From: Sphaerosporella brunnea
Lineage: Eukaryota; Ascomycota; Pezizomycetes; Pezizales; Pyronemataceae
Length of the DNA stretch: 10,675 nucleotides
Reading direction: 5' to 3'
NCBI GenBank assembly: GCA_008704415.1
Contig: VXIS01000634.1
Location: forward strand, 1 to 10,675
The notes under the pieces are model-generated. The model worked only from the letters and a program-made list of their open reading frames with translations. It was not told where the DNA came from and searched no databases. Shown here piece after piece: positions 1-7,315 of this stretch. Both the position numbers and the translations under genes were made by a program. Each line of letters opens with the position of its first letter. Positions within the stretch are counted from its first letter, which is position 1.

Positions 1-57
1 TGGCTGCTGTTGTGGCGGCGGCGGCGGTTGTTGCGGCTGCGACTGCTGTTTCGGCAT
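1..57 (-). repeat. Gln/Pro-coding low-complexity tract
   Basis: On the minus strand CAG/CAA and CCG/CCA codons alternate, coding a Gln/Pro run at the visible C-terminus of the 14-3-3-like protein. The plus strand shows the matching tgctgttg and (cgg)n pattern. The tract continues past the window edge, so its length is unknown. Confidence 0.8.
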
Positions 58-906
58 CGCGGCGGTAGGCTTCGGGCTCGGCGGGAGTCCCCGCTTTGAC
101 ATTGCACCTAACGCGCCGACCACTTCAAATCTGTTCAGTTCTCAGCCTCAACTGGGGGGAGGGAAGGCCGGAGGGGAGGCCGGAGGCAAGGGGGGGGACA
201 CACTTTCCATAGCATCCTCAAAGCTTTCGTCATCCATTGGGTCCATACTCGAGAACGCCTCGTCGATTGCCTTTTTTGCGATCATGCGGCTGGTCTCGTA
301 GTCGCGCGTGCAGTCGTAGGTGAAGGCCGAGAACTCGAGCTTTACGCTCAGCCGCAGCGGGTGCGAGCTGGGCAGCAGGCGGTTCGCCGTGATGTCGGCG
401 CGGTTGAACGCGTCGATTGTGGGCGCCATGTATGCGTATGCGTTCAGCGCGGCGGTGGTGGTGGGTATGATGTAGCCCATATCCGAGGGCTGCGGTTTCG
501 TCGGGGCCGTGAATTCGGGGACCATTGTAGTTTTGGTTTGGTAGGTGTGGTCGAAGAGGACAAAGATGTGCAGGAAGGAGGCGTTCAGCTTCAACGCGAG
601 GGCATGGAGCTCGTAAAACGCAGCGTAGCGTGGCCCTTTGTAGTTCGATAGCTCCGGCAGCACGTCGTTCTGCAGTATCGTCAACCCCTCGCGCGCCATC
701 CAGATTATGTGGCGGTAGAGATCGAGCGATTTGGTGGTCCGTGTTGTATCCAGCTTGCGCTGCTTTCGCGCCCGTAGCAGTTTGCGCGAAAGGAGTGTCG
801 AGAGACCTAACAGCTTGTAGAGTCCCGCTGATAGGAGCGGGTTCGTCGTTCGCGTCATCTTTGCGAAACGCCCCAGGTACTTGTGGTCCACCTCTGAGCC
901 GACCAT
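1..906 (-). CDS. Divergent 14-3-3 family protein, 3' end beyond window
   Basis: 14-3-3 proteins are helical adaptors that bind phosphorylated partners. This one belongs to a divergent ascomycete branch. The model has two exons, 906-204 and 122-1, and gives 275 residues before the window edge. The start at 906 is a true ATG, followed by MVGSEVDHKYLGRFAK, as I recall for relatives. Family marks are YK at 30-31, the R/K-rich helix at 41-51, and SHPLRLSVKLEFSAF at 181-195, equivalent to the THPIRLGLALNFSVF helix of ordinary 14-3-3s. Splicing at GTGTGT/AAG restores FEDAMEMVGALGAMSKRG, matching the end I recall for the family; without splicing the frame runs into a proline-rich stop. The tail after residue 256 is Gln/Pro-rich. 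The usual phosphopeptide pocket Arg and Arg-Tyr appear replaced (L38, H113-I114), so binding may be unconventional. The family call is firm; the splice site rests on alignment from memory. Confidence 0.85.
123..203 (-). other. Intron of the 14-3-3-like gene (81 nt)
   Basis: The donor GTGTGT starts at 203 and the acceptor TTTGAAG ends at 123. The intron is C-rich near its donor, with an imperfect branch-like CTGAAC shortly before the acceptor. It splits an ATG (Met) codon after its first base. The phase fits a conserved Gly-Ala-Leu-Gly...Lys-Arg-Gly continuation. AAG is a less common acceptor. Other acceptors (CCCAG at about 151, AACAG at about 134) give short non-conserved ends. Confidence 0.65.
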
Positions 907-931
907 CGTTCACGATTGTTGCGCAGAATAC

Positions 932-960
932 GGGGTGGGGGTGGGGGGTGGGGGGTGGGG
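932..960 (+). repeat. G-run tract with quadruplex-forming pattern
   Basis: Five runs of four to six G, each separated by one T, lie about 26 nt upstream of the 14-3-3-like start codon. On the gene's sense strand this is a C-rich tract of the probable 5' UTR or core promoter. The pattern meets the usual G-quadruplex rule with single-base loops; function is inferred only. Confidence 0.75.
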
Positions 961-1114
961 AGGAAGAGGAGGAGGAGGAGATGGATCACAGGAATTGATG
1001 AGGGAAGAGGCCCACAAGTCGCCGGCTGAAGAAGGAAGGGATGGAAGGAGGCACGAATGCGTGCGTCGCAAGGATAGCAGCGTAGAGTATTTACAGCTCT
1101 ATCTGCTGCCCCCC

Positions 1115-1232
1115 CTGTTGTCAGACATGATCACAGATGCCGTGCATTTCACAGGGCAAAAAAAAGCAAGGACGGCTCGTCTTTCACACCCACGCACACA
1201 CACACACAGAGAAGAAAAGCCGTAAAACTCAC
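1115..1232 (-). other. Possible 5'-UTR intron of the 14-3-3-like gene
   Basis: On the minus strand a consensus donor GTGAGT starts at 1232. A branch-like CTGAC followed by CAACAG ends at 1115. A second CAG is available a few bases later, which would give a more usual branch-to-acceptor distance. The interval carries a (GT)n tract and lies upstream of the start codon in the non-coding leader. Splice signals alone support it, and no transcript evidence is visible. Confidence 0.3.
1195..1208. repeat. (CA)7 dinucleotide microsatellite
   Basis: Seven perfect CA copies, preceded by imperfect CA-like sequence from about 1185. It lies inside the candidate leader intron. Confidence 0.9.
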
Positions 1233-1434
1233 CGCACGGGGGTGACACGAGCAGGTGGAGTGAGTGGAAAAAAGGCGTGACACGGTTGCGCGGGAGCGAG
1301 AGAGACTGGAATTGAGCGCGGCTGAGCGCGGGCGAGGCAATGCGGGGTGCGGTGATGGCGGCGCTGGTGGTGAGTTCCAAGGGCTACGTACTGTAGAAAG
1401 GACGCCGGTCAGCCTTGGATGACGTCGGGGAGAG

Positions 1435-1461
1435 GATGGATGGACGGGTGGATGGATGGAC
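1435..1461. repeat. Imperfect TGGA tetranucleotide tract
   Basis: Repeated ATGGA/TGGACGG units in the non-coding interval between the first two genes. Confidence 0.7.
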
Positions 1462-1790
1462 GACAGCCATCGATTGACAACTCAGAAGCCACGCCAACAA
1501 CAACAGCACAAGCGAGAAGCTCCTGCCAGTGAGTTGTTCTTGGCGCTAGCACAGCCGCCGACGCCACACAGCACCAAGCCACCAGCCTCCCGACTTTTTG
1601 CACACCCTTGATCGAGTGCTGCAGTGTGAACCGGCCCCCGTGCACATTGCGCGGGCAGAGCGATTTTGAAGTGCAGCATCATGATTACCATATCGCATCT
1701 CTTCTATGCAGCAGCAGGCAGTAGCAGTACAATCCCGACCCCACAGCCGTCGGGCGCAGAAAGCAAAACAGCCAAAAAAAAAAAGAAAAA

Positions 1791-1815
1791 GAAACGAAAC
1801 GAAACGAAACGAAAA
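1791..1815. repeat. (GAAAC)n microsatellite within an A-rich run
   Basis: Four perfect gaaac units at 1791-1810 followed by gaaaac, flanked by A-runs from about 1774 and AT-rich sequence to about 1850. It lies downstream of the SFH1-like stop codon, so in the transcript it would appear as a T-rich 3' UTR or terminator-region tract. Confidence 0.85.
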
Positions 1816-1978
1816 CAAAGAAAATAAAATAAACGCATAAAAACGCCAAATTTTGCTAGCCAAGAACGAGAGAGAAAGACATCCGGATATCCCCACTCAC
1901 CGCACTGCCCTTTCACACGGCAAAGTACGCCAAACACTCGTAACACGTGCACCACCACCCACGGTCCTGGTACTCGCA

Positions 1979-3328
1979 CTATCTCGCACCAGGGACGGGC
2001 GGTACCGCGTGCAAGCCCTTTGCCCACTCTTCTAATCCCCTGTCTTTCCACATCGCGGAGCAGTTCCAGCACAGTGTCTGTTGCAGCCGCTATTAGCCAA
2101 AGTGTAACGTGACAAGGAGGGGATGAAGGGGAAGGCGGAGGGAACATACCCTGGGCCCTTCCGGTCCCTCGCCCGCCGCCCACGCCATCAATCCGGGGAT
2201 CTGGCACCAGGTGCACCTCCAGCCGGCTCGTTCCCACTCGCCATCAACTGGGGTAGGACTGGCACTCCTCAACCTCTTCCTGACACGGCCTCTTCCGCCT
2301 CTTCCCAGATCCGCGTCCAACTCCGCTGGGCCGCCGGGCGTGGCGGCGGTGCCGAAGCGTGCGGTTTCGCGACGTAGCCTCCGGACCTCGCGTTCGCGGT
2401 CGATTTCACGCTTCTCGATCTCGTCGCGTGAAAGGTGCTCGACCTTCGGCTCCCAGTCCACGCCGAGCCCTTCCAGATCTAGTCGCCAGCCAGCGTCGGC
2501 CCCATCCTGGCGCGCCGCCGCGTTGTCGAGTTCTGGCAAGCCGGCGTCGTAGAGATCCTTTTTGCGTTGCAGGGAGAACTCGTAGATTCCCGCCGCGATA
2601 GCGGGAGCGAATTCGGAGCGGAGCCCTAGTTCCGCGCAGATGACTCTGGCGAAGTGTTCCGGTACGAGAAGCGTATTTGCAAGGTCCCATTCGAAGCGGT
2701 CGGTGTAGACCACATCGTCCAAGTTTACGGTGAGCGGGCAAACGGCGCGCATCTCTCCCGAGCTTTCCGGGATCGAGATTCGCGCGACAGGAGCGTATTC
2801 GGCGAGCTGGTCGCGGATCGACGCGGCGATCGTGGCTACCACTTGCGGGGGCAACTCCAGGTCCATTCCCATCGTCTGCGCGAACGCGTCGGGGGTGATC
2901 AGCGTCTCGTGGAGATTCCACAGGAACGTATCGTGGAGGCGTCCATTCGGTAGATCCAGATCCAGACGGATCGGGATGAGAACCGTAGGCTGATGGCCGG
3001 CGCCTTCCATCTGCTCCTCGGTTCGGTACATCCCCCCCAACGGCCTATGCACCAGTTTTCCAGTCGCAAGTATGGGCTGGGTAAATCTGGTTCTGGCCGC
3101 GGACTCGTCTCCCCCCTGCTGCCCCGGCGGGAGCGGCGCATCGGAATCATCGTCGACATCGAGCTCGGCGTAATTAACTGCCGTAGTACCACGTTTGGTT
3201 CGGCGAGCGGATTCCGGCGCGGCGGCGGCGGCAGCGACAGCACCTGCGGGCGGCCCGATCATGGCGCTCGAAAAGTACGCGCCAAGCCGCACCGGATAGG
3301 TTGTGGTCAATGCCTGAGGGGGCTTCAT
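1979..3328 (-). CDS. sfh1: SFH1/SNF5-family chromatin-remodelling subunit
   Basis: SNF5-family subunits are core parts of SWI/SNF and RSC nucleosome-remodelling complexes in the nucleus. Exons 3328-2150 and 2077-1979 give 425 residues. An N-terminal TKRGTTAVNYAE motif (44-55) resembles the SFH1 (RSC) branch. Two SNF5 repeats follow: about 115-180, starting VLIPIRLDLDL, and about 196-262, starting VCPLTVNLDD. An Arg/Glu-rich helical stretch covers about 300-322. A C-terminal GATA-like finger has Cys372, Cys375, Cys396 and Cys399 (C-x2-C-x20-C-x2-C). Exon 2 supplies the second Cys pair and the end LEEWAKGLHAVPPVPGAR. Without splicing the finger is cut in half. The start is an ATG, and MKPPQALTTTYPVRL fits the short N-termini I recall for fungal homologues. 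SFH1 rather than SNF5 is my reading of the N-terminus; the family itself is firm. An alanine run at 32-37 is low complexity. Confidence 0.92.
2078..2149 (-). other. Intron splitting the SFH1-like zinc finger (72 nt)
   Basis: Donor GTATGT starts at 2149 and acceptor CAACAG ends at 2078, with branch-like CTAAT near the 3' end. It lies between codons (phase 0). Removing it joins ...GEGPEGPR to TLCWNCSAMW and completes a four-cysteine finger. Confidence 0.88.
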
Positions 3329-4042
3329 GGCACGCAGCGGGCGAGGAGGCGGAAGCGGCGGTAGTCTTTGGTGACGATGTCGCGCTTGCTCCTGCGGTGT
3401 TGGTGCCGGTGGTATCAGTCGCGCGTGAACGGCTTGGAGGAGTCTGATGCTGTGCGGTGTTACTGATGGGATGTCCAGGATGACTGGCGTGTTGCTGGGT
3501 CAAGCCTACTTAGGGATCACGGTCACGGGGGGGGCAGAGATAGTGGGTTGTGAGGTAATTAGCGTCGTTGGATGGGAGCGGGCGCGCGGAATCAAAGAGA
3601 TGGCTGGCGGCGACGAATATGGCGTTTTCCGATGGATGAGGGAACAAGCAAAGCACGGCTCGCCAAGCCAAGCCAAGCAGGTGCACACCCGTGACAGCGC
3701 GATGACTCACGGCATATCACTCGGTCTTGAGCAATTCTTGTCGGAAAGTCAAGGTGTGGGGACTGAGTGCCCAGCACTTTGCGCAACTGGCTGATTGCAA
3801 CCACGGTGACGCATTGAGGTGTAAAAGGAGAGAAATGGAGCTCTGACTTGTCATCTCTGTGGGACTGGCATTTAAATATTTCTTCTACCTGGGGAATGAT
3901 GATCTGCATTACGCGCCTGCAAGCCGCATGTTTTTGCATCGACGAAAACTGATTGAATGCCCCATAAAGTACGACTTTAAATGTCCAACCCCATCTGTGG
4001 AAAAACGCAGTCCCCATTCTTTCTCCTTTCTGCTCTCCAGTA
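3329..4042. other. Intergenic: 5' region of SFH1-like gene and 3' region of methyltransferase gene
   Basis: No supported gene. It should contain the promoter of the downstream SFH1-like gene and the 3' UTR of the methyltransferase. No clear TATA box, operator or terminator could be fixed by eye. Open frames in this stretch lack domains and have no link to either neighbour. Confidence 0.55.
3662..3679. repeat. GCCAA short tandem repeat
   Basis: Three gccaa units and a partial fourth, about 330 bp upstream of the SFH1-like start codon. It may be a simple repeat. TTGGC half-sites would be read on the minus strand, but no factor can be named. Confidence 0.6.
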
Positions 4043-5782
4043 TCAAACCGGTTTTCGGCCATACACGATGTGGCTACAGCGCAAAGAATTAGCAACTAGC
4101 CTGGCCCGGGACTGAGAGAGGACGTGCATACTACAGTGAGTAAATATGCGAGTTCTTGTTATGCGCGTCCAGTGCGCATTCACGGCAGATTTTGTTTGCC
4201 TCGTCAGTGGTGAGTCCGAGTACTCTGGTGAACAAAGCCATCCCTAAGCTTGAGTTAGCTTTCCGTTTATTCGGTGACTGTTCAGTTTGAAAAAAAAGAA
4301 AAAAAAAAAAAAAAAAAGCCCCACCATATGCGTGATAACCTGTTTTTCCCGCTACCAGGTTCAGACTCCCGACCAGCTTCAATGTGCGATCTTTAGGCCA
4401 CGGTCCGAGAGGGTGCTTTGTGTACGAAGCGGTGATGTCGGTGAAACCCCCCGAGGCGAGAAAGAAAGTCATGTTTTCTTCCGTCATGCTCGGTGGCCGC
4501 CCGATACGTGTCAATGCCTTGGATATGTTCTCGTACCAGATCTTTGCGGGGTTGTTGGGGGCGAGCGTTTCATCGTCGCTGAAAAGTATGCCTGCTGTGT
4601 GTATCAGAATCGTCATTTTCATGGCACTCATCAATGAACGAGCTCACCACCAATCTCTTGCAGCTCGAAGTATCCGCCTGGTTTTGTTACACTGAATAAA
4701 GGGGGGGGGGGGGGAAGTTAGCACATCAGAACGCTAGGTTGATCGAGGAAATAACCATACCGGTAGATTTCAGACATCAAATGTCCCCAGTCGCTGATAC
4801 ATTGACCTATGTTCCGTGCGTGCACAAAGTCGAAGGAGTCGTCGTCATGCATCAACTCTCGCTCAGCATCGGCTACATCGAATCTGCAATTTGGTGGCAC
4901 CCATTCCGGCTTAGTGGGGCTGCGGCGGTGCACATAGCAGTGTCAGCTTTTTTTTTGATTTTGGCCTTTGGGTAGAGGGATATATACCTTAAGTCCATAC
5001 CAATCACCTCCGCGTTCGGAAATTTCTCAGCCATTTCGACCGCCCAGATACCAGTTCCTTCTTTGCCATCAGCTGGCGGCCCCCATCCCACGTGCCACCC
5101 GCTCCGCGTTACGCACCAGTGCCAATGTCCAATATCCTCTCTGGCGCATCGCCTATAGGGGCCAGGAACAGGTTTCCATCCAGCAGCAGGAGAAACAATT
5201 CGTGGCTCAAATTCATGCGGTCCTGTTCGATTTCATCCGTGGGGAGCATATTTTTGTCACGGCCGTAGTAGGTATGGTAGCGACGGCCTGATTTTCTCAG
5301 ACTCGTCAACACAACCTCATTCCCCGCTCCCCCCCCCCCCTTCTCTCTCCAATAGACACACCAACCATTCTCGAGCAGGTACTCATGTAATGCCGTCGAG
5401 ATTATGGTGTTGGTTTCGTAACCAGAGAGGGAGCTGCAGTACCCATCGTCGGAGTCTTCGTCGTCGAACTGGTGGTGTTAGCCGTCGATGATCGAGGGGC
5501 GCCAGAACCGTCTAGTTTGGAGTTACGGCCAACTCTCATACGTACCAAGGCCGGATCGACTTCAAGAGGTTCTTGCAGCATCTTTGTCGTGATGTTGCCG
5601 GAGCTCAAGGGTGCTGCTGCGTTGATGGTGTTGTGACACGAGTGGTTGTGGGAGAAAGGAGGGAGGCTGGCGCAAGAGAAGACGAACCAGAGAAGGACTT
5701 CATTCTCTGTAGAGATCGTGGCTTTTTCCAACTTGTATGTAGAGTATGACAGCCAATCCGGACGCGACATAGTTTCGGACAT
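4043..5782 (-). CDS. LaeA-like SAM-dependent methyltransferase (Methyltransf_23/TAM type)
   Basis: Nine exons: 5782-5546, 5468-5366, 5287-5117, 5057-4988, 4919-4761, 4691-4648, 4591-4325, 4243-4135 and 4073-4043. They total 1191 nt and 396 residues, with every junction in phase. Most introns have GT-AG ends and a CTRAY-like branch site. An acidic stretch (about 80-87) leads to ENGRRYHTYYG (112-122) and a DEIEQDR helix, typical of fungal TAM methyltransferases. Motif I is ILDIGTGTGIW (165-175), rebuilt across an intron. Next come VIGMDLSP (acidic Asp192), PEWVPPNCRFDV (198-209), FDFVHARN (223-230), KPGGYFELQEIGG (250-262) and the terminal HIVYGRKPV (388-396). The fold binds S-adenosylmethionine; the acceptor substrate is unknown. 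Similarity to LaeA is family-wide and does not imply a global regulator. The N-terminus is uncertain: 67 weakly conserved residues precede a second ATG at 5581. Confidence 0.9.
4074..4134 (-). other. Last intron of the methyltransferase gene (61 nt)
   Basis: Donor GTAGTA starts at 4134 and acceptor GCTGTAG ends at 4074, with branch-like CTAAT. If retained, the reading frame stops at a TAG spanning the donor (4133-4131). Spliced, it adds HIVYGRKPV and a TGA at 4045-4043, the C-terminal end expected for this family. Confidence 0.82.
4290..4317. repeat. Homopolymer A8-G-A19 inside methyltransferase intron 7
   Basis: Lies just after the donor of the intron at 4244-4324; on the gene's strand it is a T-run. 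The exons on both sides join in frame as YHAYG / MALFTRV. Confidence 0.9.
4701..4714. repeat. Homopolymer G14 inside methyltransferase intron 5
   Basis: On the gene's strand it is a C14 run next to CTTTATTCAG, so it forms part of the polypyrimidine tract before the acceptor of the intron at 4692-4760. Confidence 0.9.
5329..5340. repeat. Homopolymer C12 inside methyltransferase intron 2
   Basis: On the gene's strand it is a G12 run in the intron at 5288-5365, between the exon ending LLEN and the exon beginning RRYHTYYG. Confidence 0.9.
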
Positions 5783-5904
5783 TGCTTTTTCGTGGTGGGG
5801 GCCGATATGTACGCGAGAAAATTGACGACAACCGAGCCTCCAATTACTCCAATTACTGTACTCTAGTACAACTCGAAAAACATGTTTCTAATCATCCCCA
5901 TACA

Positions 5905-6183
5905 CTATGACCTCCACCCGGATGTCCGCCTTGCATCACCACCCCGGGACCTGAAAACCATAAAGCCACCGGGCCCCGGTGCCTCCTCAACCTCGCTGTC
6001 GGCGTCCTCTATCACAGTAAGGCCAGCAGTGTTAAAAACGGTGCTGGCTTCGAGCACCGAGCCGAACCCCACGACGCCGAATGTCTCGATCGGCGAATTC
6101 TTTGAGCCTCGATAAGCACCCGCAAATACTTTTTTCTCCAAGTTCCTAAGCACTGGGGGTTTTCTGATACCGTGATTGCGCAT
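5905..6183 (-). CDS. Unassigned coding-like open frame
   Basis: An open stretch of up to 92 codons upstream of the methyltransferase on the same strand. Codons over about 6115-5940 look coding: G/C in most third positions, with acidic and Gly/Phe-rich segments such as FGVVGFGSVLEAS and DADSEVEEAPGPGG. It could be a small gene, one exon of a larger one, or a relic. The plus strand is also open over part of it, so the strand is not certain. I recognise no domain and assign no function. Confidence 0.3.
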   Translation of the reverse strand: MRNHGIRKPPVLRNLEKKVFAGAYRGSKNSPIETFGVVGFGSVLEASTVFNTAGLTVIEDADSEVEEAPGPGGFMVFRSRGGDARRTSGWRS

Positions 6184-6538
6184 GATGATGCCGCGTCGGC
6201 ACCAGTTGTTGGATAACTATAATTCTCAAAAAATTGAACTCCACGAGTATGGTTGGGGACTCCTAGTCACTGTGGGATTTCTGACATTCATTTCGCTTAG
6301 TAACACATACAAAAGTGCCGAGTGATGAGCGTGAATCTTCCTTTTTTGACCATATAACTGACATTTGTCCCCGGGAGGGTCCTATTTTCTCAACAACCAG
6401 GCAGAATTCGGAAATTCTGAGTTAATCAGTCGATAGAGCGAGCGAAAACTAGGCCCCTGATAGTGTTATTTTTTAAAATAACTTTTTTTTGGTGGAGGAT
6501 GCTCTGTCCAAAGTCAGGGTACCCAAACCCCTCCGTCT
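6184..6538. other. AT-richer stretch with no recognised feature
   Basis: No coding frame, RNA or repeat family could be supported. One GGGTACCC palindrome sits at 6517-6524. Confidence 0.5.
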
Positions 6539-6826
6539 TTAGGTGTCCCCAACCATAATCTGAACGCCCTCGAAAGGGTGGCAGATAAACCTCTCGTGGT
6601 CCACATGGTATCTGCTACCGAAACATGGGGGTCGGGCCGCGCTTGCATCGGTTTCCACACGTGGCAGCAACCCGCAGTTTGTGCACTTGCGGGTACCCAG
6701 GGTACCTGTGCCGGAAACAAAAAAGGGCACAACAAATGCAATTAGATACTTAGCAGTTATTGCGATTGGGACTGGAAGCAAATAGTCGAATTCCCGCCAT
6801 GCACAGCCTTCTACCTGGATGATCAC
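6539..6826 (-). other. Unassigned coding-like stretch with Cys/His motif
   Basis: Open on the minus strand to a stop at 6541-6539, but it lacks an ATG at its upstream end. The downstream half has G/C-rich third positions and reads KCTNCGLLPRV, then about 17 residues, then YHVDHERFIC. A CxxC followed by an HxxH pattern could bind zinc, though the spacing fits no family I can name. A CAG at about 6707 just before this part could be a splice acceptor, which would make it an exon of a decayed or unrecognised gene. Confidence 0.22.
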
Positions 6827-6946
6827 TTTCCCTCAATGGAGGTCAGGCACAGTGGTCTCTAGATGCTTGCTAAAACGAACTTCTCATCGTATATAACCAG
6901 AATTCCAAAGCCTCCTCTACACTCGCTCTTGAGCTCTTGCAAAATG

Positions 6947-6977
<31 letters not shown>
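6947..6977. repeat. 31-nt poly(A) run
   Basis: An uninterrupted A31 on the plus strand. It could be a replication-slippage homopolymer, the tail of an old retroposed insertion, or, on the minus strand, a T-run in an intron (a GTATGT donor-like site lies at about 7000). Similar runs occur in the methyltransferase introns of this window. Confidence 0.85.
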
Positions 6978-6978
<1 letters not shown>

Positions 6979-7003
6979 GCAGCCTCCGTCGAACACGACA
7001 TAC

Positions 7004-7315
7004 CTAGACTGCAATCTCATCACACGTACGGGGGCCAGTGTCCCTGCCACCACCTTGACACTGTTGACAAAGAGGAGGATCGTTAATGTTAACGTGCTGC
7101 CCGCACAAGGAGGCCATAGTATTCATGCCGGTCTTTGGCTTCCGTGTTGAGAGTGAGAGCCTTTCCATCTCCGACACCGCATTCCACAACTCATCGAATT
7201 CCTTGCTGACGGCCGCAACACCCATTGACTTCCACCCGGCCTCGGCCTGCTCGAGAGCCTCAATGGTTTTCCGGTAGAACAGTGCGAGCAACGGCAACAC
7301 AACCGACATCAACAT
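7004..7315 (-). other. Unassigned coding-like stretch, helical
   Basis: Open on the minus strand. From about 7290 to 7120 it uses mostly G/C-ending codons and reads as charged amphipathic helix (FYRKTIEALEQAEAG ... FDELWNAVSEMERL). Splice-like signals lie nearby: an acceptor-type CAACAG at about 7065-7070 and a donor-type GTATGT near 7000. A neighbouring open stretch on the same strand covers 7367-7639. These may be pieces of one multi-exon or decaying gene. No family is recognised. Confidence 0.25.

Larger units (their letters stand above)
907..1978. other. Intergenic: 5' region of 14-3-3-like gene and 3' region of SFH1-like gene
   Basis: No convincing coding sequence. On the minus strand the part next to 906 is strongly pyrimidine-rich, as is common in fungal 5' leaders and promoters. 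Simple repeats are frequent: a G-rich run, (CA)7, a TGGA tract, (GAAAC)n and A-rich runs. The open frames on either strand have simple-sequence composition and no recognisable domain. The 1700-1860 part, on the gene's sense strand, is T-rich and fits the 3' UTR of the SFH1-like gene. Confidence 0.6.

Noticed and set aside
230..1225. Long open frames overlapping or antisense to the 14-3-3-like gene
   Set aside because: They are shadows of a well-supported gene, with Arg/Gly/Pro-rich composition and no family features.
1704..2237. An extended minus-strand frame reading through the end of the SFH1-like gene
   Set aside because: It is in a different frame from the SNF5 repeats and becomes a Phe-rich translation of T-runs. 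The spliced exon 2077-1979 explains the conserved part.
3174..3503. Open frame upstream of and overlapping the SFH1-like start, considered as an extra 5' exon
   Set aside because: It is Thr/Ser/Ala-rich low complexity in another frame, and the ATG at 3328 already gives the expected N-terminus.
4043..5782. A secondary-metabolite cluster around the LaeA-like gene
   Set aside because: No polyketide synthase, peptide synthetase, terpene cyclase, P450 or transporter is visible. Neighbours are a remodeller subunit and a retroelement, and this methyltransferase family is large and often solitary.
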